A stretch of 14,877 bases of DNA from Acidobacteriota bacterium (GTDB taxonomy: Bacteria; Acidobacteriota; Vicinamibacteria; Vicinamibacterales; CAVVIG01): NCBI GenBank assembly GCA_003222455.1, contig QHWF01000088.1:1-14877 (forward strand), read 5' to 3'. Position 1 is the stretch's first letter. Each line of letters opens with the position of its first letter. Positions 8,141-14,877 of this stretch are shown one piece after another. Both the position numbers and the translations under genes were made by a program. The notes below the pieces were generated by a model, which was not told the DNA's origin, did not search any database, and worked only from the letters and a program-made list of their open reading frames with translations.

Positions 8141-10150
8141 GTGACATTCGCTAGAGCCACTACAGTGGACCGCTCAGGCGCGTGGCGCCATACCGGACCA
8201 TTAGCGCTCTTCGCTGGCCTTGCCGTCGCGTGGACCTGGCCGCTCGCACAGCACCTGTCGGATGCCATTCCCGGCGATCCCGGCGACAACTACGGCTACC
8301 TCTGGAATCTCTGGTGGATGCGGCACGTCCGTTCGACGCCGGGTCTGGAGTTCTTCCGAACGACGTTCCTCTTCTATCCGTTCGGCACGACCATCGCGGA
8401 TCATCCGCACACTGCCCTGCCAGGTTTCATCGCCGCAACCGCACTGAACGGCTTGTCGGTGGCCGCGGCACAGAACGCGATCCTTCTCGCCAGCGTGTTC
8501 GCGAACATGGCGAGCATGTACTGGCTTGCCTGGACAGTTACGCGTCATCGACGCGCGGCCGTTCTGGCGGGCATCATGTTCGGCACCTCGCCGTATTTTT
8601 CCGTGCACCTCCTCGGACATTTCGATCTCCTCGCCGGCTGGCTCATTCCGGCTTTCGCGCTCCTGTTCCATCGTGCGATCGAGGGCCGCTCGAGGACGGC
8701 CGCCATCGCCAGCGGGCTCGTGCTGGCCGCGACGGCGTACACCGCCTACTACTACCTCGTGTACATCGCTATCTTTGCCGTGACCTACGTGTTCGCCTCG
8801 GCCCGTTGGATTCGTATCTCATGGAGGCTGAATGCGCTCGATGTTTTCACCGGTGGAGATCGGCGGCAGCTGATTCGCGCGTCATTGATGGCGCTGGCTG
8901 CGTCGGCGTCCGGGCTCGCGCTGTGGATCGCACTGACGGGCGGCACGACGCTTCAACTCGGACGCCTGCGAGTGTCGCTGCGCACGCCGCAGAACCCGCT
9001 GTCGCTGATGTGGCTGGCTTTGATCGGCGCGGCGCTCTGCACGTGGCGGCCGGCGATCGCCATCGATCGAGAGGCATCGCGGCTCCGTCAGGCCGCTGTC
9101 GCAACTGCCTGGATCGTCGCGGTGTTCGGGCTGGCATGCGCTCCCATCATCATCGAAACCGGACGCCTGCTTCGACATGGCGAATACGTCACGCCGACGT
9201 ACTTCTGGCGGAGCGCGCCCCGCGGTGTGGATCTATTGGGTCCGTTCGCCGGCCATCCTCGTCATCTCCTGACCCGGACACTCAGTCAACGCGCGTACGC
9301 GGCGATGCACGTCGACTACATCGAAACCGTCGCATGGATCGGCATCGTGCCGGCGCTGCTGTGGTGCCGTCCGGCGCGCAGCCGCACGGCGCCGGATGCG
9401 TCGCCGGACGCGCGTCTGTGGTGGATCGCCGCCGGCGTGTTCGCGCTCTGGGCGGCGGGGCCCTTTTTGACTGCTGGCGGGTTCGACACCGGCTTGTGGT
9501 TACCCGAAAGCCTCGCGCGCTACATACCCTTTGTGGCAAATGCGCGCGAACCCGGTAGAGCCATGGTCGGCGTCTACATGGCACTGGCGATGCTGGTTGC
9601 GATCCGGCTCAGTGCTTCAGACGGCTGGTGGCGTTCGCCGGCGCTCCAGTGGCTGCTGATCGCCGCGGTGACCTTCGAGTACTTCGATGCGCCGATCCCG
9701 CTCACGACGCTCGACGATCCGGCACCGTACCATGCGCTGGCTGCCGCACCGCCGGGCGCGGTGTGCGAGGTTCCATTCGGCGTCGGCGATGGACTTGGAC
9801 CCGGCGCCGGCGCGCAGGATCGCCGGGTGCTGTTCTATGCGACGATCCACGCGCATCCCCTGGCCGGCGGGTACATCGGACGCATGCCGGCAGATGCGGA
9901 GCGCCGGTACCTGGTCCTGCCGACGACCAGCACGCTTCTGCGCCTCTCGCGCCGCGGGGACGAGGATGCGGATGCGGACACCGAGCCGCACACCGGCGAC
10001 CCGGCTCGGGAGGCGACCGATGGTCCCTGCCGCTACTTCGTTGTCAACCGGGCGGGGGCATCAGACAAGCTGCAGGCCTACGTCCGAAGCCTGCCGGTGG
10101 AACTGCTCGAGAGCGACGCAATTCGCGACGTTTACCGACTCGTGCGATGA
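8141..10150 (+). CDS. Multi-pass membrane protein, GT-C glycosyltransferase-like, function unknown
   Basis: The 669-residue protein has about ten or more predicted membrane helices, starting at residues about 18-38, and a soluble C-terminal part from about residue 515. After the first helix comes an acidic loop IPGDPGDNYGYLWNLWW (Asp46, Asp49). GT-C glycosyltransferases carry acidic residues in this loop, and the overall plan (long helical bundle plus C-terminal soluble domain) is similar, so a lipid-linked sugar transferase is plausible but not shown. Other distinctive stretches are NAREPGRAMVGVYMALAM and CEVPFGVGDGLG. An in-frame TAG at 8111 limits the start, and GTG 8141 is the first candidate after it. 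It follows pnp by 81 bp but is unlikely to belong functionally to that cluster. Confidence 0.8.
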   Translation: MTFARATTVDRSGAWRHTGPLALFAGLAVAWTWPLAQHLSDAIPGDPGDNYGYLWNLWWMRHVRSTPGLEFFRTTFLFYPFGTTIADHPHTALPGFIAATALNGLSVAAAQNAILLASVFANMASMYWLAWTVTRHRRAAVLAGIMFGTSPYFSVHLLGHFDLLAGWLIPAFALLFHRAIEGRSRTAAIASGLVLAATAYTAYYYLVYIAIFAVTYVFASARWIRISWRLNALDVFTGGDRRQLIRASLMALAASASGLALWIALTGGTTLQLGRLRVSLRTPQNPLSLMWLALIGAALCTWRPAIAIDREASRLRQAAVATAWIVAVFGLACAPIIIETGRLLRHGEYVTPTYFWRSAPRGVDLLGPFAGHPRHLLTRTLSQRAYAAMHVDYIETVAWIGIVPALLWCRPARSRTAPDASPDARLWWIAAGVFALWAAGPFLTAGGFDTGLWLPESLARYIPFVANAREPGRAMVGVYMALAMLVAIRLSASDGWWRSPALQWLLIAAVTFEYFDAPIPLTTLDDPAPYHALAAAPPGAVCEVPFGVGDGLGPGAGAQDRRVLFYATIHAHPLAGGYIGRMPADAERRYLVLPTTSTLLRLSRRGDEDADADTEPHTGDPAREATDGPCRYFVVNRAGASDKLQAYVRSLPVELLESDAIRDVYRLVR

Positions 10151-10158
10151 CGGCACGT

Positions 10159-10232
10159 CGAACGCAAAGGACGCAAAGGACGCAAAGGAAGCCCAGATTT
10201 CCTGGCGCCTTTCGCGGTCTGTCCGTTGCAGG
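10159..10232. repeat. 9-bp tandem ACGCAAAGG x3 with degenerate inverted partner
   Basis: Three exact copies of ACGCAAAGG occupy 10162-10188, directly after the stop of the membrane-protein gene. A degenerate inverted partner (CGCCTTTCGCGGTCTGTCCGTT) follows at about 10207-10229, so the unit can form an imperfect hairpin. The arm at 10159-10187 also complements 10302-10330. Confidence 0.75.
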
Positions 10233-10301
10233 CGCCGTCATTACTGGACATGTCCTGGTAGGAACAGCCGTGGCGGCATCAGCAAAGAGTGACCAGTTTT
10301 T

Positions 10302-10330
10302 CTTCGCGGCCTTCGCGGCCTTTGCGTTCG
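10302..10330. repeat. CTTCGCGG/CCTTTGCGTTCG repeat arm, inverted relative to 10159-10188
   Basis: Its reverse complement matches 10159-10187 at about 25 of 29 positions, with the last 12 bases identical. Together the two arms bracket roughly 110 bp that hold no gene I can support. It lies 37 bp before the next GTG start. Confidence 0.75.
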
Positions 10331-10367
10331 AACGCGATGTGGAACGCTCGTTGCTTCAGCGGACGAC

Positions 10368-10640
10368 GTGACGCTGGACCTTCCCGTCCTGAAAGGCGGC
10401 AATTGCGAGGAGCTCAAACTCGGCGTTCATGCCGGCGCCTTCGCGGTCGCCGCGCTCTGCGGCGCGTACAATGCAGCGGCGTGGCTCGTCCGTCGTGAGC
10501 CACACCTGGCTGTGAACACCGTGCTGTATGCGATGCTGATCGCCTGGGAGCAGAAACAGATTTCCCATCATCTGGAAGCGATTCGGCATCAATCACTCGC
10601 CGGTCCGAACGCTTCGCCGCGAACGTCGCTGGCAGCCTAG
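10368..10640 (+). CDS. Hypothetical 90-residue protein
   Basis: I do not recognise this protein. The codon use is GC3-rich like the neighbours, which favours a real gene. The protein has a short polar start (LDLPVLKGGNCEELKLGV), an Ala-rich hydrophobic stretch (HAGAFAVAALCGAYNAAAW, about residues 21-39), a basic RREPH, then an amphipathic part (LAVNTVLYAMLIAWEQKQISHHL). The hydrophobic stretch is short and contains polar residues, so it may be a soluble helical protein or a weak membrane anchor. GTG 10368 is the only reasonable start, and no clear Shine-Dalgarno sequence is present. Its stop codon forms part of the first bases of the palindromic element that follows. Confidence 0.6.
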   Translation: MTLDLPVLKGGNCEELKLGVHAGAFAVAALCGAYNAAAWLVRREPHLAVNTVLYAMLIAWEQKQISHHLEAIRHQSLAGPNASPRTSLAA

Positions 10641-10773
10641 CAGGTCGCTGAAAAAGGCGCCGACCTGAAGTTAAAACTGAAAAGCCAAAACAGAAAAGTG
10701 CGATTTTCCGCCTGCTTTTAACTTTTCTGTTCTAACTTTTCACTTCAGGCTGCGTTTTTCAGCAGCCTGCTAG
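10637..10773. repeat. 137-bp palindromic element with 19-bp terminal inverted repeats
   Basis: The ends 10637-10655 and 10755-10773 are inverted copies matching 17 of 19 bases, both starting with CTAG at the outer edge. Each end also folds by itself: CAGGTCG (10641-10647) with CGACCTG (10661-10667), and CAGGCTGC (10746-10753) with GCAGCCTG (10762-10769). The interior AACAGAAAAGT/ACTTTTCTGTT also pairs. It lies between convergent genes, so it may act as a bidirectional terminator. Its form fits a small non-autonomous (MITE-like) element, but no target-site duplication is clear and no transposase is nearby. Confidence 0.8.
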
Positions 10774-10794
10774 AGCCCTCAGCCGAGAGCCGAT
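10774..10794. repeat. Degenerate 7-bp tandem repeat (AGCCCTC/AGCCGAG/AGCCGAT)
   Basis: Three 7-bp units abut the palindromic element. 10774-10791 is an inverted match (16/18) to 8059-8076 just after pnp. Confidence 0.55.
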
Positions 10795-10810
10795 TTGCCG
10801 TAGAGACCGG

Positions 10811-11932
10811 TCACAGTCTGAACGTTTCCGCGGCGCCGATCCGTTCGCGAATCGGCGGATGACTGTAGAACAGGACCTGGACGATCCGGGACGGATTGTC
10901 TTCTGCCAGGTTCTGCGCGGCGAGCCGGCGCATCGCCGACACGAATGCGGACGGGTTCCGGGTGAGATGGAGGGCAAACCTGTCGGCGCTCCGCTCGAAC
11001 GCCCGCGACATTGCGTGCGCAACCGGCATCATGACGAGTGAGACCGCGCCGGCCGCCAGCAGCAGCACCGGCAATCCCGCCACATCGTCCACCCCGCGCA
11101 GGCCGACCGGCCCGGCGAAGGCGCTCAGCCACCGGGCGGCCAGATAGAAGCCGGCAAGAATCAACCCGCTTTCGAAGAGAATGCCTTTCCAGATGTCACC
11201 GTGGACGTGGTGGGCCATCTCGTGCGCCAGCACGACTTCGATTTCGTCGTCGGAGTAGTCCGCGAGCATCGTGTCGGACACGAGAATTCGCCGGGTCGCG
11301 CCGATGCCGGTCAGCGCCGCGTTCGCTTTCTTCGTTTTGCCAGCCAGGCCCCATTCGTATGCGCCGAGGACACGGGCGCCCGCTCTGTCGGCGAGAGCGA
11401 CCAGCCGGCTGCGCAGCCCATCGCGGTCGAGCGGCTTGACCGGATAGAAGAGAGGCAGCAGCAGAACCGGCGCGACGTTGGTCAAGCCGATAATCAGCAG
11501 CGCGAACAGGCAGCCCGCCCACACCCACCAGCGATCAGGGGATCGCCGCATCTCCGCGTAGATCAGTTCGGCGCCGATTTCGCCCAGAAGCACGCCGATG
11601 CCGAATGCCTTCGCCTGATCGAGCAGCCACGACTGCGGCTTCTCCGTGGACAGCTCGTAGCGACGTTCGAGGAGAAACCCGCTGTAGAAGGAGAGCGGCA
11701 GGGTGCCCAGCTCGTTGACGGCCGACAGCAGGACGACGTAGCCGAGGACGGTGACCGCCGGCTGCCACGCGGACGACGAGAGCCGGATGGCGAGAGCCTC
11801 GGCCGCATCGCGCATCGACAGGCTGATGCCGCTCGCCAGCAGAACCGCGAGCAGCAACGCGCTCCAGATCAGCCCGAAGATGCTCGCCTGTCGCTTCAGC
11901 CGATGATATCGCCTGGCTCTGTCCTCGTTCAT
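10811..11932 (-). CDS. M48 family (Ste24-like) membrane zinc metalloprotease
   Basis: The 373-residue protein has the Ste24/CAAX-protease layout: an N-terminal helix near residues 18-38, further helices, FYSGFLLERRYELSTEKPQSWLLDQAKAF (about 82-110), then the zinc motif HEMAH at residues 237-241 and the third ligand Glu313 in AFERSADRFA. It closes with the family's YSHPPIRERI. All catalytic residues are present. Eukaryotic relatives clip prenylated CAAX proteins; bacterial members are thought to work in membrane-protein quality control, and the substrate here is unknown. It starts 63 bp after the DUF4097 gene on the same strand, with GAGG about 13 nt before ATG 11932, and runs convergently into the palindromic element. 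Confidence 0.92.
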   Translation of the reverse strand: MNEDRARRYHRLKRQASIFGLIWSALLLAVLLASGISLSMRDAAEALAIRLSSSAWQPAVTVLGYVVLLSAVNELGTLPLSFYSGFLLERRYELSTEKPQSWLLDQAKAFGIGVLLGEIGAELIYAEMRRSPDRWWVWAGCLFALLIIGLTNVAPVLLLPLFYPVKPLDRDGLRSRLVALADRAGARVLGAYEWGLAGKTKKANAALTGIGATRRILVSDTMLADYSDDEIEVVLAHEMAHHVHGDIWKGILFESGLILAGFYLAARWLSAFAGPVGLRGVDDVAGLPVLLLAAGAVSLVMMPVAHAMSRAFERSADRFALHLTRNPSAFVSAMRRLAAQNLAEDNPSRIVQVLFYSHPPIRERIGAAETFRL

Positions 11933-11995
11933 GCGGCTGGCGTGTCCTCACCACAATGGATTTCGGCGGCTAGTGACTGCCCAGGATCATCGTCC

Positions 11996-13000
11996 TCAGT
12001 GTCGACGCTTGAGGGTTTTGACCTCCGTCTTCGAATCCTCCGCCTCGGCCTCGGCGGCTTCCCGTGGCCGCAGCCTGATGCCGCCATTCGTGGTCTGGAG
12101 CTCGATGGACGTCCCGCCGCCATTCAAACGCCCCTCGAATCTCCGCCGCGATCTCTCGGTCTCTTCGACCTTCAATTCCGGCGCGACTTTGATGCCGCCG
12201 TTGGTCCAGGACGCCGTCACGTCAGCCTTCGCGCTCTCCGGCAGCGAGACCACGACCGCGCCGTTCGTCGTCTTCGCTGAAATGCGCTCGGACCCGACCG
12301 ACGCCAGGTCGATGTTCACGATTCCATTCGTCGAGCGCGCTTCGACGCCGCCGGTCAGGCCTCTTGCCGTCACGCCGCCGTTGGTCGTGTGTGCGATGAC
12401 TTTGCCGGCGAGTCCTGTCAGCGCGACCTGGCCATTCGTGTTGGCGACGTTGACGAAGGCGTTCTTCGGCGCGCGGACGTGATACCGGACCTCGAAGGCG
12501 GCGCCAATCATGATGCCGCTCATCCGCTCGGTCTGCACGGAGATGCGGTCGGGGCCGATGTCTTCCTTGATGTCGATCCGCGGCAGCAGCTCGCGGGCAC
12601 CCGCATCGGTGGCTGCGCGCGCAATGCGCTCGGCGCGAATTTCAACCTCCGGCCCGTCGGCCGGTTCGACTTCGATTTTGCCGTTGGTATTGACAATGCG
12701 GATCTCTCCACCGGACGAGAGCGGGTACCGGTGCGTCCATTCGTCGGTCGCCCGGCCCGTCAGGTGGCCGATCGACATGTCGCAACCGGCGAGCAGGAGC
12801 GCCGCCGACAGCAGCGGCCCTAGACATCTTCTAAAGCCGATGTCTGTGCGATTGAGACAAGTTTTCGGCTTTAGAAGCTGTCTTAGTTGCGGCCCGAAGG
12901 GCCGCCTAGTAACGAAGATTCGCTCGCTCCGCCGAGGCTCGGTTCTACTCGGCGGTTTGAGGCGAAGCTTCGTTACCAGCCGGGAGACAGCAATCACCAT
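11996..13000 (-). CDS. DUF4097-type beta-repeat lipoprotein with unusual N-terminal extension
   Basis: The mature part carries seven TNG motifs (VNTNGK, ANTNGQ, TTNGG, STNGI, TTNGA, WTNGG, TTNGG), the spacing expected of the DUF4097 putative adhesin/solenoid family, and ends in a charged tail. A lipobox LLLAGC puts the lipidated residue at Cys73, so the protein is probably anchored to a membrane. ATG 13000 is chosen because GAGGGAG lies at 13009-13015, 8 nt upstream; the GTG at 13009 overlaps this site. No in-frame ATG, GTG or TTG occurs between codon 2 and the Met two residues after Cys73. Residues 9-60 are therefore encoded by a block of palindromes, which makes the signal region about 72 residues instead of about 20. 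Function unknown; it starts 41 bp after the smc stop and is probably cotranscribed with smc. Confidence 0.85.
   Translation of the reverse strand: MVIAVSRLVTKLRLKPPSRTEPRRSERIFVTRRPFGPQLRQLLKPKTCLNRTDIGFRRCLGPLLSAALLLAGCDMSIGHLTGRATDEWTHRYPLSSGGEIRIVNTNGKIEVEPADGPEVEIRAERIARAATDAGARELLPRIDIKEDIGPDRISVQTERMSGIMIGAAFEVRYHVRAPKNAFVNVANTNGQVALTGLAGKVIAHTTNGGVTARGLTGGVEARSTNGIVNIDLASVGSERISAKTTNGAVVVSLPESAKADVTASWTNGGIKVAPELKVEETERSRRRFEGRLNGGGTSIELQTTNGGIRLRPREAAEAEAEDSKTEVKTLKRRH
12820..12886. repeat. Palindromic repeat 1 inside the lipoprotein N-terminus
   Basis: The arms CTAGACATCTTCTAAAGCCGA (12820-12840, written with 12821 onward in the repeat) and its inverted partner at 12865-12886 match except for one substitution and one indel. 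The loop carries a nested stem TGTCT/AGACA (12841-12845 with 12855-12859). It lies wholly inside the coding frame. Confidence 0.85.
12889..12905. repeat. Perfect 7-bp hairpin GCGGCCC-GAA-GGGCCGC
   Basis: A perfect stem at 12889-12895 and 12899-12905 with a 3-nt loop, placed 2-3 bp from the palindromes on either side and inside the lipoprotein reading frame. Confidence 0.85.
12909..12976. repeat. Palindromic repeat 2 inside the lipoprotein N-terminus
   Basis: The outer arms GTAACGAAGATTCGC (12909-12923) and GCGAAGCTTCGTTAC (12962-12976) match at 14 of 15 positions, and the inner arms CCGCCGAG (12929-12936) and CTCGGCGG (12948-12955) match perfectly. It begins right after codon 8 of the lipoprotein. 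Confidence 0.85.
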
Positions 13001-13041
13001 GGAACACACTCCCTCGACTGTACATACGGCGGGCCGGCGAA

Positions 13042-14877
13042 TCAGTTCAACTGGACGGATATGAGCTTCGAAACGCCCGGCTCTTCCATCGTCACGCCAT
13101 AGAGCCGATCCGCGATCTCCATTGTCTTGCGATTATGGGTGATCACGATGAACTGCGTGTGCAGCTGCATGCCGCGCAGCATCTCCACGAACCGCCCGAT
13201 GTTCGCATCGTCGAGCGGCGCGTCGATCTCGTCGAGGAGACAGAACGGGCTCGGCTTGTACTTGAACATGGCGAACATGAGCGCGATCGCGCTCAACGCT
13301 TTTTCTCCGCCCGACAGCAGCTGAACGCTCTGCAGGCGCTTGCCCGGCGGCTGCGCGATGATCTCGATGCCGCTCTCGAGCGGATCGGACTGGTCGAGCA
13401 GCGTCAGGCCGGCGCGCCCGCCGCCGAACAGGGTGCTGAACATTTCCTGGAAATTGCGGTTGATCGCGGTAAACGCCTCGTTGAACCGCTGGCGCGTGGT
13501 TTCGTCGATGCGCGCGATCGCCTCGGTGGTCTGCGCAATCGACTCAACGAGATCCTTCCGCTCTTTCGTCAGAAACGCGTGGCGGGTTTCGAGCTCGTCG
13601 AACTGCTCGATGGCCATCATGTTCACGGGGCCGAGCCGGTCGATTTTGCCGCGGAGCGTCGCGATCGCCTCTTCCGCGCTCAGTGTTCGCTGTTCAGCGA
13701 CCGCGTCGCCGGCCTCCGGCTGAACGCGGGCGCCGCCGCCATCGTCTTCGTCGGGCTCATCCGCACAGATCACGGTGGCGTCAGGCACGGCGTGACCGTC
13801 ACGCTCCAACTGCTCGACTTCGACGACGACGTCCGGAAGGGTCGCGTGCACGGCGTCCTCGCAGGTGTATGCGAGATGCGAGAGATCGGCTTCCGCGGTG
13901 GCGCGTGCCACGTCCAGTTCGGAGACGATCGAACGGACCGAATCGAGCGACGCACGCGCATCCCTGATCACCGCCTCCTGCTCGCCGGTCCTGACCCGCA
14001 GCGTGGCCACTGCCTCGTCCACAGCCATGACCCGGGTACGCCGCTCATCGAGGGTGCGCACGTCGATGACGTAGCGGGCTTCGCCTGCGGCGATGGCGTC
14101 CTGCAACTCGTCGACCTTGCGGCGCGATTCAGCGAGCTCGGCGGCGAGGGCAAGACAGCGCTGCTCCAGGTCCGCCGCCGCGGCCTCCAGGCGCTCGACC
14201 TCGGCGCCAATCGAGCTGGCGCGCTCGACGAGCGTCGCGTGCCCGGCGCGCGCGTCCGTCGCGCGATGATTCAGGTCCTCGATGGCTTCGCGGGCCTCGA
14301 ACAACCGGCGCTGCGCAATCGTGAGCTGCTCGTCCGCGATCCGCTGATCGTTGCCGAGCCGCTCGATCGAGGCGTGCGCTTCCAGCTGGCGCCGGACCAG
14401 CGCATCGCGCTCCTCTTCGGCCTGGTGCCGCTCGCGAGCGAGCTGCCTGGCCTTGTGGGACAGGCGCGTCTCCTCGTCGGTTGTGTACGCCATCCGCGCA
14501 CGGCAGGCGACGATGACTTTCTCGTGCTCATGGTGCTCGGCATGGAGCGCGGCGATCGCGGCGGTCGCGCGAGCGATGGTGCCGTCGAGCGCCGCGGCTT
14601 CGTCCCCGAGGCGGCGAAGCGTCTCGTGGTCGGCCGTGATCAGCTCCCGCAGCTCCTTGATCTCACGCCTGGTTTCGAGAATGCCGCGCGCCCCGACGCG
14701 TCCGCCGCCGGCCACCAGGCGAGGACCGCGAAACACGTGGCCGTCGATCGTGACAACGGGCAACGAGGTGAGACCGCTGCTGCCCGCCGCGGCATCGTAG
14801 GTCGGCGCGATCCAGGCGTCGTCGATCGCCTCACGAATCGCGCCGGCGAACGGCCCGTTCACGCGAACGATCGAGGA
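13042..14877 (-). CDS. smc: Chromosome segregation protein SMC, C-terminal part
   Basis: SMC dimers are ATP-driven clamps that compact and help segregate chromosomes. The frame is open at the right edge, so the N-terminal head, the first coil and most of the hinge lie outside. The fragment opens with the end of the hinge (LPVVTIDGHVFRGPRLVAGG, GILETRREIKELRE), then about 300 residues of coiled coil, a short acidic/Gly segment (EPDEDDGGGARVQPEAGD), the LGPVNMMAIEQFDELETRH motif, and the C-terminal ATPase half: signature LLSGGEKALSAI (near 13320), Walker B CLLDEIDAPLDDAN and the ITHNRKTM switch. All ATPase motifs expected here are intact. It is the upstream gene of the - strand group. Confidence 0.97.
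   Translation of the reverse strand, partial: SSIVRVNGPFAGAIREAIDDAWIAPTYDAAAGSSGLTSLPVVTIDGHVFRGPRLVAGGGRVGARGILETRREIKELRELITADHETLRRLGDEAAALDGTIARATAAIAALHAEHHEHEKVIVACRARMAYTTDEETRLSHKARQLARERHQAEEERDALVRRQLEAHASIERLGNDQRIADEQLTIAQRRLFEAREAIEDLNHRATDARAGHATLVERASSIGAEVERLEAAAADLEQRCLALAAELAESRRKVDELQDAIAAGEARYVIDVRTLDERRTRVMAVDEAVATLRVRTGEQEAVIRDARASLDSVRSIVSELDVARATAEADLSHLAYTCEDAVHATLPDVVVEVEQLERDGHAVPDATVICADEPDEDDGGGARVQPEAGDAVAEQRTLSAEEAIATLRGKIDRLGPVNMMAIEQFDELETRHAFLTKERKDLVESIAQTTEAIARIDETTRQRFNEAFTAINRNFQEMFSTLFGGGRAGLTLLDQSDPLESGIEIIAQPPGKRLQSVQLLSGGEKALSAIALMFAMFKYKPSPFCLLDEIDAPLDDANIGRFVEMLRGMQLHTQFIVITHNRKTMEIADRLYGVTMEEPGVSKLISVQLN

Noticed and set aside
8182..9558. 458-codon alternative frame inside the membrane-protein gene
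   Set aside because: Arg-rich shadow frame; the 8141-10150 frame gives coherent membrane helices.
10190..10301. Possible small gene or RNA between the two inverted repeat arms
   Set aside because: No start with ribosome site, no coding-like codon use and no clear RNA fold beyond the repeat itself.
11201..12280. 359-codon open frame on the + strand opposite the M48 and DUF4097 genes
   Set aside because: Antisense to the zinc motif and the TNG repeats; composition rich in Arg, Gln and Asp as expected for a shadow.
13700..13800. Acidic/Gly segment in SMC considered as an insertion
   Set aside because: This part of SMC coils is variable in length among bacteria, and flanking motifs align normally.

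Overview
High-GC bacterial chromosome window with a conserved translation and RNA-metabolism gene cluster on the + strand: infB, ylxP/DUF503, rbfA, nrnA, truB, rpsO, pnp (about 1-8059). The GC-rich codon use, the protein flavour and the interspersed repeats (families built on CACGAAG, ACGCAAAGG and 7-bp tandem units) suggest an uncultured Acidobacteriota of the Vicinamibacteria type. That assignment is an inference from pattern memory and was not tested.

Layout: (1) 1-2648 is infB, open at the left edge, with an apparent deletion plus frameshift in its last domain near 2504. (2) 2799-5452 holds ylxP, rbfA, nrnA and truB. The last three overlap by 20 and 23 bp, and ylxP and rbfA are separated by two 7-bp tandem arrays. 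(3) 5565-8059 holds rpsO and pnp, with a hairpin between them. (4) 8141-10640 is an accessory segment: a large multi-pass membrane protein resembling GT-C enzymes and an unrecognised 90-residue protein, surrounded by repeats. (5) 10637-10773 is a 137-bp palindromic element between convergent genes. (6) 14877-10811 on the - strand reads smc (3' part), a DUF4097-type lipoprotein and an M48 (Ste24-like) membrane metalloprotease.

Functionally, the + strand cluster joins initiation (IF2), 30S maturation (RbfA), tRNA pseudouridine-55 synthesis (TruB), ribosomal protein S15, RNA decay (PNPase) and cleanup of the oligonucleotides produced by decay (NrnA). The - strand group begins with chromosome organisation (SMC) and continues into two envelope genes.

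I see no phage, CRISPR, toxin-antitoxin or secondary-metabolite system. The most unusual features are: three adjacent palindromes that sit in frame inside the signal-peptide region of the DUF4097 lipoprotein; the broken 3' end of an essential gene (infB); and a high density of palindromic and heptameric repeats at many gene junctions.
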